64,000 nt of DNA from Methylophilus aquaticus (GTDB lineage Bacteria; Pseudomonadota; Gammaproteobacteria; Burkholderiales; Methylophilaceae): assembly GCF_030769565.1 (NCBI RefSeq), contig NZ_JAVCAP010000004.1, positions 1-64,000 on the forward strand, read 5' to 3'. This document shows, piece after piece, positions 8,750-17,200 of this stretch. The notes beneath the pieces are model-generated. The model saw only the letters and a program-made list of their open reading frames with translations. It was not told the origin of the DNA and searched no databases. Position numbers and translations under genes: made by a program. Positions within the stretch are counted from its first letter, which is position 1, and each line of letters opens with the position of its first letter.

Positions 8750-9400
8750 TTATTTGGATTTGCTTTGCGCGAGGCGCAGGCCTTCTTCGACTTCTTGTCT
8801 GCGGCCTGCATCTGCATCTTCACGTCCGGCGCGGGCGGGGGCTTGCAAGGCTTTCTGGTAATAGGTCACGGCCTGTGCATACTCGCCCTGGGCGCGTAAA
8901 AAATCTGCATAGAAATAGTTGCTGTCTATGCCGGTCGGGTTCAGTTGCAGTGCTTTTTCAAGATATTCACGTGCTTTTTTCTTGTCGCCAAAGCCAATCG
9001 GCCAGCCGGGGACGCGGAAATACAGGGAGCCCAGCGTGGTATAAGCTGAGCCATGCAAGGCTTGTGGATTGGTGTTAATGCTGGCCAGCAATAAGTCACG
9101 GGCCTGTTCGGCTGCTTTCAAAGCATTGACCGGGTGCAGGGGGCCCATGCTTTTAGCGTAACCACTCAAGGTGATGGCTTCCCAGATCATCGCCTCGCTG
9201 GCCTCCGGATAGCGTGTAGACAACTGGTGTGCTTGCTCAACCAGGGACTTAAATGCTGGTTCCTGCTGGTCTTTGGCGGTTTGGTAGGTGGCCTTGGCCC
9301 AATTGTGCTGCAGGTTCGCAATTTCAGAACTCAGCGTTTCCTCCGCCAGCGCGCTACTGCCAAACAGTGCCAAACTGGCAATCATGATCCATTTTTTCAC
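8750..9400 (-). CDS. Periplasmic TPR-repeat protein
   Basis: A 216-residue secreted protein with a signal peptide (VKKWIMIASLALFGSSALAEE) and helical tetratricopeptide-like repeats, clearest at KKAREYLEKALQLNP and GEYAQAVTYYQKALQ near the C-terminus. Such proteins act as scaffolds; some resemble the TatT component next to TRAP transporters, but no TRAP genes are here. The start is GTG at 9400, with GAGGAG 6 bases upstream. It leads a two-gene operon with the barrel protein. Confidence 0.8.
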   Translation of the reverse strand: MKKWIMIASLALFGSSALAEETLSSEIANLQHNWAKATYQTAKDQQEPAFKSLVEQAHQLSTRYPEASEAMIWEAITLSGYAKSMGPLHPVNALKAAEQARDLLLASINTNPQALHGSAYTTLGSLYFRVPGWPIGFGDKKKAREYLEKALQLNPTGIDSNYFYADFLRAQGEYAQAVTYYQKALQAPARAGREDADAGRRQEVEEGLRLAQSKSK

Positions 9401-9718
9401 AACATTCTCCTCAGGGTAATAAGCCCAATCCAGCAAAATCGGTGCCAGTGTGCGGTCATGCCTGGCCCGGTAGCGATTGCCTATAAAAATCAAATAGATA
9501 AGAAATGGGCTCGCCAGGCGATGACACGCTTTGGGCCGATTGGTTAATCAATCCTGTCATTTTTGCAGGACATTCAGCAGGTGACTCTGCAAAAAATGCA
9601 TGATAAGGTGGTCTGCAAAGCACGCTCACTTTGCCTTTGTGCCACAACACATTGAGGTGTGGCACTCTGCTGCGTGTGTGAGGTCTATCTTGCAGGAGGT
9701 CAATCATGACAGGTGAGC
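9401..9718. other. Divergent intergenic region upstream of TPR and MFS genes
   Basis: About 320 bases hold no credible gene apart from a six-codon ORF at its right end. A dyad at 9639-9665 (GTGCCACA / TGTGGCAC) could be an operator for the exporter gene. A short hairpin TCCTG...CAGGA lies near 9553-9570. The region must hold the promoters of both flanking genes; I cannot place them firmly. Confidence 0.5.
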
Positions 9719-9726
9719 ATGTTTAA
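9706..9726 (+). promoter_or_regulatory. Six-codon upstream ORF overlapping the MFS gene start
   Basis: ATG at 9706 has the best ribosome binding site of the region (AGGAGGT, 5 bases upstream) but encodes only MTGEHV before a stop at 9724-9726. It overlaps the exporter start at 9719 in another frame. It could couple or attenuate translation of the exporter. Confidence 0.4.
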
Positions 9727-11134
9727 ATCGGCGCAATCGTTTGAAGCACTTTCACAACAGTATGGTGCGCGCTATAAATGGATGGTGTTGTCTATCGTCG
9801 GGATTGGCACGATTGCCGGTGTCTTGTGCACGTCCAGTTTTAACGTGGCCGTGCCAGCACTCACCCGTGACTTCCACCTGGGGCAGGACCGTGTGCAGTG
9901 GGCGATGACCGCTTTTCTCGCGGCCATGACCATCAGCATGCTGCCCGCTGCGTGGCTGATGGAACGCTTTGGACTGCGCCGGGTGTTTACTGCCAGTTTA
10001 TGGTTACTGGTGCTAGCCAGTATTGCCGGATTTCTCGCCAAATCGTTTACGCTGGTGGTGATTGCCCGCCTGTTGCAGGGATTGGCCGCTGGTGTCTTGC
10101 AACCACTGGGCATCATGGCGCTCATGCGACTGTTCCCGCCGGATGTGCAAGGCCGCGCCTCCGGGATCCTGATTGTCAGTATCGCATTTGCCCCGGCGAT
10201 TGCGCCTTCCATCAGCGGCTGGATGCTCGACCAGTTTGGCTGGTCTGCCATTTTTCTGCTGAGTGTGCCGTTTGCCTTGCTGGCAATATTTTCTGCATGG
10301 AAGTGGCTGCCTGCTCCACAACAAAAGCCAGTGAAACCCTTTGACTGGCTGGGTCTGGTGTATCTGGCCATGGCCACTATTTCGCTGATTGAGTTTGTTT
10401 CCAGTTTGCATCACAGCGGCCTTTACGCAGGCTGGACCTGGAGTCATCTCCTGCTGGCTGTCGGGCTGGTGGTGATTTACCGTCGCCACGCCCGTCGTCT
10501 GCCACACGCCATTATCCAGTTGCATCTGTTTGACAAGCCTACCTTTAGCCGTGGCACCTGGGTGGCCTTTGCCTACGGCTTTGGCCTGTATGCCTCGACC
10601 TACCTGATTCCGGTATTTTTGCAGCATACTCTGGCCTACACCGCGACCGCTGCCGGGGTGTTATTGCTGCCGTCAGGCATTGCGCTGGTGCTGACGATTC
10701 CGCTGGCCGGACGCATGGCTGATGTATATTCACCGCGCAGCATCACGCTCTGGGGTTTGTGGGTGTTTGGTCTGTCATTTCTGATGTTTGTATTCGCCGC
10801 ACACACACTGCAATACTGGGAAATTGTGGCGGCCACTGTGGTTGGCCGCATTGGCTTAGGTTTGATCCTGCCTGCGCTGAACCTCGCTACCCTGCATGAA
10901 ATGGAGGCGCACGAACTTGGCCAGTCATCCGTGGTGGTCAGCTATGCCCGGCAACTAGGTGGCGTGGTCGGCGTGACCATGATTGCCGTATTTGTAGAGT
11001 GGCGTGAGCATGTGCTTGGCAGCGTGGCCCCCGGTATTTTTACAGCTTATGCGCAGGGCTTTCTCTTGCTCTCCAGTGTGTTTTTCCTGGCGATTGTGGC
11101 TGCGCTGGGCATGAAAGATCACGTGAGGCGATAG
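9719..11134 (+). CDS. MFS drug exporter, DHA2 (EmrB/QacA) family
   Basis: This 471-residue inner membrane protein has about 14 hydrophobic helices, the number of the DHA2 class of proton-driven multidrug exporters. Typical motifs are the TM1 stretch SSFNVAVPALTRDFHL, the loop 2-3 motif A-like WLMERFGLRRVFTASL and the TM5 motif C-like GILIVSIAFAPAIAPSISGW. ATG at 9719 is preferred; GTG at 9713 would add two residues. No membrane-fusion partner (EmrA) is adjacent. The substrate cannot be told from sequence. Confidence 0.88.
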   Translation: MFKSAQSFEALSQQYGARYKWMVLSIVGIGTIAGVLCTSSFNVAVPALTRDFHLGQDRVQWAMTAFLAAMTISMLPAAWLMERFGLRRVFTASLWLLVLASIAGFLAKSFTLVVIARLLQGLAAGVLQPLGIMALMRLFPPDVQGRASGILIVSIAFAPAIAPSISGWMLDQFGWSAIFLLSVPFALLAIFSAWKWLPAPQQKPVKPFDWLGLVYLAMATISLIEFVSSLHHSGLYAGWTWSHLLLAVGLVVIYRRHARRLPHAIIQLHLFDKPTFSRGTWVAFAYGFGLYASTYLIPVFLQHTLAYTATAAGVLLLPSGIALVLTIPLAGRMADVYSPRSITLWGLWVFGLSFLMFVFAAHTLQYWEIVAATVVGRIGLGLILPALNLATLHEMEAHELGQSSVVVSYARQLGGVVGVTMIAVFVEWREHVLGSVAPGIFTAYAQGFLLLSSVFFLAIVAALGMKDHVRR

Positions 11135-11146
11135 TTTGCATGCCTC

Positions 11147-12469
11147 TTAATGGTGGCTAGCAAGGTCCGCGTGTTGTGTACTTGGATACACCCGCACCAG
11201 CAGTATTTTGGGCCCCGCCATTTTTTTGACCACCACATCAAACTGATCAAACCCAATGCGCTGACCTTCTTTAGGCAACTCGGTGAGCTTCCATAGAATA
11301 AGCCCGGCCACGGTATCGGCTTCTTCAGAGGCAATATCGATGCCCAGCGCGCGTTCAAGGGTGTTAATCGGCAAGGTGCCTTTACCCAGCAGGGAGCCGT
11401 CATCCAGCCTTGTCCACTCGCTTTGGGATGGTCTGAATTCGTCGCGGATATCGCCGACCAGCGCCGAGAGCAGATTGTCCAGCGTGATAAATCCAACCGG
11501 TGAGGTATCATCGTAGGCCACCAGCGTTAAATGCGGCGCGCCTTGTTGTAGCCGTCGAAATAGCGCCGTTGCGGGTGTTTCAGGGGTGACAAAGTGCGCA
11601 GGCCGGATCATGCTGCAGAGGTCGTTGAATGCAGGGTCTTTGCTCATGGCGATAAACAGGTCTTTGATATGTACAATGCCGACCACTTGGCCTGAACTGG
11701 CAATGAGCGGGTAGCGGCTGTAGCGATGTTGCGCGATACGTGCCAGCGTGCGCTTGAATGACTCCTCTTTAAACAATACGGCAGCCTCCTGAAACGGGCG
11801 CATCAGGTCAGAGACTTCCAGTTCGCGAAAATCAATCGATTGCGCCAGCACTTTCCACTCGCTTGCGCTAAAGTCCGCCGTCGGCCGCGAGCTTCTTAAA
11901 ATAACCTTGAGCTCTTCCAGCGAGTATTGCCCATCGTTCCCCTCTTTGGGTTGTAGCTTGAGCGCTCTGATCACCAGATTTGCGCTCTGATTGAGCAGCC
12001 AGATGGCAGGAAACATCCCCCAGTAAAATGCAAACAGCCCGGGAGCCGTCCATAAGCCGATGCGCTCGGCCATGCGGATCGCCAGGGTTTTTGGCACCAG
12101 TTCCCCCACCACAATGTGCAAATAGGAAATACTGAAAAAAGCTGTGACGAAGGCAATGCCGGAGATTAGTTTTTCACTCTGAATGCCAACACTTACCAGT
12201 GCAGGCTCAATCAAAGCCGCAAAGGCAGGTTCGCCTATCCAGCCCAGCCCCAGCGATGCCAGGGTAATGCCTAACTGACAGGCGGATAAATAGGCATCGA
12301 GGTTGCCGTGTACCTTGGCCAATACTCTGCCACGCCAGCCCAGGCTTTTGGCAATGGTGCGCACGCGGGTGCTGCGCAACTTGACCATGCCAAATTCTGC
12401 GGCGACAAAAAAACCGTTGAGCAATACCAGAAAAAGTGCAAATACAATCGCGAGTACATGTTCTCCCAT
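11147..12469 (-). CDS. CorC/HlyC-family (CNNM) membrane protein with CBS domains
   Basis: The 440-residue protein begins with a DUF21 membrane domain of about four helices (residues 1-190; NGFFVAAEFGMVKLRSTRVR, GITLASLGLGWIGEP). A CBS pair follows (about 205-330; DLMRPFQEAAVLF, YSRYPLIASSGQVVGIVHIKDL), then a C-terminal CorC_HlyC domain (about 345-430; DDGSLLGKGTLPINTLERAL). The family is linked to Mg2+/Co2+ efflux or ion homeostasis in the inner membrane; old haemolysin names are misleading. AGGA lies 9 bases before ATG. It ends 12 bases from the convergent exporter gene. Confidence 0.9.
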   Translation of the reverse strand: MGEHVLAIVFALFLVLLNGFFVAAEFGMVKLRSTRVRTIAKSLGWRGRVLAKVHGNLDAYLSACQLGITLASLGLGWIGEPAFAALIEPALVSVGIQSEKLISGIAFVTAFFSISYLHIVVGELVPKTLAIRMAERIGLWTAPGLFAFYWGMFPAIWLLNQSANLVIRALKLQPKEGNDGQYSLEELKVILRSSRPTADFSASEWKVLAQSIDFRELEVSDLMRPFQEAAVLFKEESFKRTLARIAQHRYSRYPLIASSGQVVGIVHIKDLFIAMSKDPAFNDLCSMIRPAHFVTPETPATALFRRLQQGAPHLTLVAYDDTSPVGFITLDNLLSALVGDIRDEFRPSQSEWTRLDDGSLLGKGTLPINTLERALGIDIASEEADTVAGLILWKLTELPKEGQRIGFDQFDVVVKKMAGPKILLVRVYPSTQHADLASHH

Positions 12470-12593
12470 GCAGTCAATGTCCTTTTTTAATGCATCTGCC
12501 TGTGGTTAAAGTGCGCACGTATCTCCGATAGCCCGGCTTGAGGACTGGCAGAGATCGGGTTGTGGACAGGGGCGGGCAACGCCATACCGCCCA

Positions 12594-13022
12594 TTAAAAA
12601 AACGGGCCACGGGCTTTTTCGGCGACTTCTTTGCTGACGATGGTTTTACCTATCGGGAACAAGGCAATGACGGCCAGTTTGATATGCTGGATGGCAAACG
12701 GAATACCAATAATCGTCACGGCACAACACAGTGCAGACGCCAGGTGGCCGAGCGCCAGCCACCAACCGGCAAACAGCAGCCATAACAGGTTGCCTATCAA
12801 GCCAAACACACCGGTGCCGATATCCTCTCTTTGCGTGAGCTGGTCACGGTTAACGGCTTCTTTGCCAAACGGAAAGAACGAAAAATTGCCCATGACAATA
12901 CAGGCTTTGCCCCACGGGATGCCGATGATGGAGATAAAAGCGACGAGACCCGTCAGCCACCAGGCCAGGCCCATGAGGCCGCCGCCTAAAATAAACCAGA
13001 GAATATTGCCAAGTGTACGCAT
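12594..13022 (-). CDS. yccF: YccF-domain inner membrane protein
   Basis: The 142-residue protein has two similar halves, each a YccF domain with two membrane helices and a conserved IGIPWG or IGIPF turn (FISIIGIPWGKACIVM, TIIGIPFAIQHIKLA). The family is widespread but has no established function. AGGATAG precedes the ATG. The 124 bases between this gene and the CorC-like gene contain nothing I can name. Confidence 0.88.
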   Translation of the reverse strand: MRTLGNILWFILGGGLMGLAWWLTGLVAFISIIGIPWGKACIVMGNFSFFPFGKEAVNRDQLTQREDIGTGVFGLIGNLLWLLFAGWWLALGHLASALCCAVTIIGIPFAIQHIKLAVIALFPIGKTIVSKEVAEKARGPFF

Positions 13023-13049
13023 GTGCCTATCCTTTAAACCCTGACCATA

Positions 13050-13514
13050 TCACGCGGCGGGGGCGGTTGTCAGCAGCAACCGCCAGGGGTGCATGGGCGA
13101 GGGCTGGAATCCTTGTCGGCGATAAAAGCGCTGGGCCGCGCTATTGTCGGCATCGGTGAGCAGGGTAATACGGCGTATTTGCTGCTCTTGCGCCATGGCA
13201 ATGGCATAGTGCAGCAGCGCGCTACCGACGCCTTGGTTGCGATGTGCAGCCTGTATCACCATGTCTTCCAGCAGGGCCACCCGCCCACCCAGCGCGGTGG
13301 ACATGGTGTAAAGCAGGCTGAGCATGCCGATGACTTCCCCTGCGGGGTTTCTTGCAACGATCACATGCCCGACAGCAGCGTCATGGAGGATGGCACTGAG
13401 CCCCATCTGTTGGGCCTCAGGGTCAGGCTGGAACTCGCTTTCCTGTGCAAACAGGTCCGAGAGCAGCCCGCAGAGCGCGGGGATATCGGCGGGGGTGGCA
13501 ATGGCAATCATCAT
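13050..13514 (-). CDS. GNAT-family N-acetyltransferase
   Basis: A single GNAT domain fills the 154 residues. The acetyl-CoA loop is AAHRNQGVGSALLHYAI (motif R/Q-x-x-G-x-G/A), preceded by the strand ALLEDMVI and followed by RRITLLTDADNSAAQRFYRRQGF, the usual end of the fold. The acceptor substrate is unknown. The start is uncertain: MM at 13514/13511 fits the domain, while a frame opening at 13571 adds 19 atypical residues. Confidence 0.85.
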   Translation of the reverse strand: MMIAIATPADIPALCGLLSDLFAQESEFQPDPEAQQMGLSAILHDAAVGHVIVARNPAGEVIGMLSLLYTMSTALGGRVALLEDMVIQAAHRNQGVGSALLHYAIAMAQEQQIRRITLLTDADNSAAQRFYRRQGFQPSPMHPWRLLLTTAPAA

Positions 13515-13642
13515 AAGACTGGGTGAGGCGTCGTGGCATTGAATGAGGAGCCCTTGATTAAACCACAGCAACAGGCCATCGTCACCCTGGCGTTTCCATC
13601 AGGATCGCCGGGTCGGACGCGCTGTCTCTGAGGCGTGCGGGT

Positions 13643-14419
13643 TTATTTTTCGACAAACGCCTTTTCGATGACGTAGTCACCGGGGATACCGATTTTGGGC
13701 GAGACCTGGAAGCCACGTGCATCCAGCAGGTTTTCGGTGTCTTTGAGCATTTGCGGACTGCCGCAAATCATGACACGGTCTTCTGCCGGGTTCAGTGGCG
13801 GCAGGCCGATATCGGTGAACAGTTTGCCGTTTTCAATTAAATCGGTGAGTCGGCCCTGGTATTTAAACGGTTCCCGGGTCACTGTGGGGTAATAAATCAG
13901 CTTTTGGCTGACTTCTTCACCGAGGAACTCATGTTGTGGCAGGGTTTGGCTAATAAACTCGGCATACGCCAGCTCGCTGACGGTACGCACACCATGCACA
14001 AGAATCACTTTTTCAAAGCGGTCATACACCTCGATGTCTTGAATCAGGCTCATAAACGGGGCGAGGCCTGTCCCGGTAGAAAGCAGGTATAAGTGTTTGC
14101 CGGGTTTCAGGTCATGAATCACCAGGGTGCCAGTTGGCTTACGCCCAACCAGTAGTTGGTCACCCACTTTGACATGCTGTAAACGGGAAGTGAGCGGACC
14201 ATTCGGCACTTTGATACTGAAAAACTCCAGATGCTCTGCATAGTTAGGGCTGGCAATACTGTAGGCACGTGTCAGTGGCAGGCCATCGACCTCCAGGCCG
14301 ATCATGACAAACTGGCCATTTTCAAAACGCAGGCTGTCTTCGCGGGTGGTTTTAATGCTAAACAGGCTGTCGTTCCAGTGGTGCACGCTCAGGATGGTTT
14401 CGCTCGAAAATTTGCTCAT
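13643..14419 (-). CDS. fpr: Ferredoxin--NADP(+) reductase
   Basis: A 258-residue FAD enzyme that moves electrons between NADPH and ferredoxin or flavodoxin. The FAD motif RAYSIASPNY, the phosphate-binding GPLTSRLQHVKVGD and the NADP motif STGTGLAPFMSLIQD are in the expected order. The C-terminus is FVEK. It lies 16 bases downstream of etfA on the same strand with its own AAGGA site, so it may be read from the etf transcript. A ferredoxin gene occurs at 26.8 kb but linkage is not shown. Confidence 0.93.
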   Translation of the reverse strand: MSKFSSETILSVHHWNDSLFSIKTTREDSLRFENGQFVMIGLEVDGLPLTRAYSIASPNYAEHLEFFSIKVPNGPLTSRLQHVKVGDQLLVGRKPTGTLVIHDLKPGKHLYLLSTGTGLAPFMSLIQDIEVYDRFEKVILVHGVRTVSELAYAEFISQTLPQHEFLGEEVSQKLIYYPTVTREPFKYQGRLTDLIENGKLFTDIGLPPLNPAEDRVMICGSPQMLKDTENLLDARGFQVSPKIGIPGDYVIEKAFVEK

Positions 14420-14435
14420 GGGTGAATCTCTTTCC

Positions 14436-15365
14436 TTACAAGGCCGCTGTCAATTGCGGAATGGCTTCAAACAGGTCTGCCACCAGCCCGTAATCGGCAA
14501 TTTTAAAAATAGGCGCATCTGGATCCTGATTGATGGCAACCACCACTTTGCTGTCTTTCATGCCATATGCGTGCTGGATGGCACCAGAAATGCCCACCGC
14601 GATATACAACTCAGGCGCCACTACCACGCCGGTCTGGCCGACTTGCAGGTCGTTAGGCGCAAAGCCTGCATCCACCGCGGCGCGGCTGGCGCCGATGGCC
14701 GCATGCAATTTATCGGCCAGAGGTGCCAGTACCTGGGTAAAGGCATCCGCGCTCCCTAATGCGCGACCACCGGAAACCACCACTTTGGCGGCGGCCAATG
14801 GTGGACGCTCGGATGTGTTGAAGGCTTCTGCCACCCAGCGGCTGCCCTGTGGCGCGGCAGGCACTGTGACGGTTTGCGTGGCTGCGCTGGTGCCAGTGGC
14901 GGCGGCTGCAAACTTGCTGCCACGCACGGTCAATACCTGTTTGGCATCGCTGCTTTGCACGGTGGCCAGTACGTTACCGGCATACATGCCGCGCACATAG
15001 GTGTTGGCGTTAAGGATTTCCAGCACGTCGGACAGCATGTTCACATCGAGCAAGGCCGCCACACGTGGCAACAGGTCTTTGCTGAAGGCGCTATGCGCAG
15101 CCAGCACGACGCTGTAATTAGCCGCCAGCGGTACAATCAGCGCAGCCAGGTGTTCTGCTGTGGCATGCTGCAAAGCCGCATCGGTCGCGACCAGCACCTG
15201 GCTGACCCCTTGCAAGGCAGCTGCCTGCGCGGCCAGTGTCTCCGTGTGTGATGCCGCAATGAATACGTCCACTGGCTGTTGCCAGTGTTGGGCTGCGGTG
15301 ATGGCACGCGCCACTTGTGCGTTCAAATGCTGGCCGTCATGTTCGGTAATAATCAATGTTCTCAT
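14436..15365 (-). CDS. etfA: Electron transfer flavoprotein subunit alpha
   Basis: The 309-residue large subunit of the ETF heterodimer binds FAD in its C-terminal half. There the family signature is complete: GVVVAPELYIAVGISGAIQH, AYGMKDSKVVVAINQD, DAPIFKIADYGLVADL. It starts inside the etfB stop (ATGA overlap). ETF takes electrons from flavin dehydrogenases; in methylotrophs these include trimethylamine and dimethylamine dehydrogenases, which is my inference for this host since no fatty acid oxidation genes are nearby. Confidence 0.95.
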   Translation of the reverse strand: MRTLIITEHDGQHLNAQVARAITAAQHWQQPVDVFIAASHTETLAAQAAALQGVSQVLVATDAALQHATAEHLAALIVPLAANYSVVLAAHSAFSKDLLPRVAALLDVNMLSDVLEILNANTYVRGMYAGNVLATVQSSDAKQVLTVRGSKFAAAATGTSAATQTVTVPAAPQGSRWVAEAFNTSERPPLAAAKVVVSGGRALGSADAFTQVLAPLADKLHAAIGASRAAVDAGFAPNDLQVGQTGVVVAPELYIAVGISGAIQHAYGMKDSKVVVAINQDPDAPIFKIADYGLVADLFEAIPQLTAAL

Positions 15366-16114
15366 GGCAGGATTCCCTCATGCGCCCGCAATTTACTCAG
15401 TAATTCATGCACGTCTTTGACCATCACACCCGCCGGGCGCTCGGTGGGGGTGGCTACTTTCAGTAGCTCTACACTGTTGGTCAGTGACAAGTTGAGCGTG
15501 TCCAGTGCAAGGGTTTCAATCGGTTTTTTTCGTGCCATCATCAGGTTAGGCAATTTGACATAACGCGGTTCGTTCAAGCGCAGGTCGGCAGTGATCACTG
15601 CTGGCAGATTGACGCTCAGGGTTTGCGTGCCGCCGTCAATTTCCCTGATCACGGTCGCCTGATTGTCGGCAATGCTGATCTGTGATGCATAAGTGGCTTG
15701 CGGCAACTTGAGCAAGGCCGCCAGCATCTGCCCGGTCTGGCCTGCATCATCATCGATGGCTTGTTTGCCTAGCAAAATCAATGCAGGTTGTTCGCGCTCA
15801 GCCACCGCTTTCAGTACCTTGGCCACCGCCAGCGGTTGCAGGCTGTCCGAGGTTTCCACCAGCGTGGCACGATCTACACCCATGGCCAGCGCGTGACGCA
15901 AAATGTCCTGGTTGACCTGCGTACCGATGGTGACGGCGACAATCTCGGTGGCGATGCCTTTTTCCTTGAGGCGGATGGCTTCTTCAATCGCGTTTTCGTC
16001 AAACGGGTTTACGCCCATTTTGACGCCTTCAATATCCACAGCGGAACCGTCAGGCTTGATACGGACCTGAATGTTGTAATCCACGACCCGTTTGATCGCG
16101 ACCAATATTTTCAT
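15362..16114 (-). CDS. etfB: Electron transfer flavoprotein subunit beta
   Basis: The 250-residue small subunit opens with the typical MKILVAIKRVVDYNIQVR and contains GVNPFDENAIEEAIRLKEKG and the AMP-site region LLGKQAIDDDAGQTGQMLAALL. AAGGAG stands 7 bases before the ATG. It is first in an etfB-etfA-(fpr) transcript and divergent from a LysR regulator gene, which probably controls it. Confidence 0.95.
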   Translation of the reverse strand: MKILVAIKRVVDYNIQVRIKPDGSAVDIEGVKMGVNPFDENAIEEAIRLKEKGIATEIVAVTIGTQVNQDILRHALAMGVDRATLVETSDSLQPLAVAKVLKAVAEREQPALILLGKQAIDDDAGQTGQMLAALLKLPQATYASQISIADNQATVIREIDGGTQTLSVNLPAVITADLRLNEPRYVKLPNLMMARKKPIETLALDTLNLSLTNSVELLKVATPTERPAGVMVKDVHELLSKLRAHEGILP

Positions 16115-16232
16115 TTAAGACTCCTTGAATCAGTTGCTGGCCATTATAGGCTCACGTATAATATTTATTAAATTGATAATTAAAATAATATATATCTATT
16201 TAATAGATTAATGATGCCGAGTTTAAAATGCG
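16115..16232. promoter_or_regulatory. Divergent etfB / LysR promoter region
   Basis: This short AT-rich spacer holds a clean dyad at 16143-16162, ATTATA-8-TATAAT, whose right half is also a perfect -10 box for the plus strand. Its spacing fits a LysR-type (T-N11-A) site. The rest is an A+T stretch. Control of etf by the neighbouring regulator is inferred from divergence. Confidence 0.45.
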
Positions 16233-17171
16233 ATGAGATATACATTCAGGCAATTAGAAATTTTTGTAGCGATCAGCCGCACAGGCAGTGTTTCCCGGGC
16301 CTGTGAATTACTGGCGCTTTCGCAGTCGGCGGCCAGCACCGCTTTGATTGAGCTGGAAAAGCAATTTGAAGTTCAATTGTTTGACCGGGTAGGTAAAACT
16401 TTGCGCATTAACGAAACTGGTCAGCAGTTGCTCCCCAGAGCCGTGGAGTTGTTGGACCGCGCCAGCGAAATAGAGCAGATGTTGCAGGGGCAGCAAAGTG
16501 TTGGTCATCTGAAGATCGGGGCAACGCTGACGGTAGGCAACTATCTGGCGACGTTGCTGGTGGCTAAATTTTTACAGCAAAACCGGCAAAGTCGGGTTCA
16601 GTTGCAGGTGCATAACACCCGCACCATCGTCGAACAAATTGCCAACCATACTCTGGATCTCGGCATGATTGAGGGCGAGTGTAACCATCCGGATCTTGAG
16701 GTGGTGCCATGGATCGCCGATGAACTGGTGATGTTTGCAGCGCCCGACTATCCGCTGGTGCGCAACATCAAAGGCGCGCAGCACATAGATCGGGCAATCC
16801 TGCTGCAACAGCCATGGATCCTGCGTGAAAAAGGGTCTGGTACGCGTGAGACTTTCGACCGCGCTTTTCAGCAGGATTATTCGCGGCTGCATATTGCGCT
16901 TGAACTTGAGCATACCGAAGCCATCAAACGGGCCGTAGAGTCGGGTTTGGGCATCGGCTGCATTTCCCGGCTGGCGCTTAAAGATGCTTTTCGTCGTGGC
17001 AGTCTGGTGCCAATTAGCTGTGATTCGCTGCAATTTAATCGAAATTTTTATTTTTTATGGCACAGGCAAAAATACCAAACCGCAGGCATGCGTCAGTTTT
17101 TGGCGTTGTGTCAGGCCTTTACCGCAGGGGTAAGCCGCAGCGACCTGATCCCGCTCCCTGAAATTGCCTGA
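16233..17171 (+). CDS. LysR-type transcriptional regulator
   Basis: The 312-residue protein has an N-terminal winged helix-turn-helix (residues 1-60; FVAISRTGSVSRACELLALS, SAASTALIELEKQF) and a periplasmic-binding-like effector domain from about 90 (GHLKIGATLTVGNYLATLL, LDLGMIEGECNHPDLEVVPW). It resembles CysB/CbbR/YeiE-type members, but the effector cannot be told. It lies between etfB (divergent) and ETF-QO (17 bases or so downstream), so both electron-transfer units are candidate targets. Confidence 0.92.
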   Translation: MRYTFRQLEIFVAISRTGSVSRACELLALSQSAASTALIELEKQFEVQLFDRVGKTLRINETGQQLLPRAVELLDRASEIEQMLQGQQSVGHLKIGATLTVGNYLATLLVAKFLQQNRQSRVQLQVHNTRTIVEQIANHTLDLGMIEGECNHPDLEVVPWIADELVMFAAPDYPLVRNIKGAQHIDRAILLQQPWILREKGSGTRETFDRAFQQDYSRLHIALELEHTEAIKRAVESGLGIGCISRLALKDAFRRGSLVPISCDSLQFNRNFYFLWHRQKYQTAGMRQFLALCQAFTAGVSRSDLIPLPEIA

Positions 17172-17200
17172 GAAAGGTCCCTAATGCCTTGGAGAACAAA

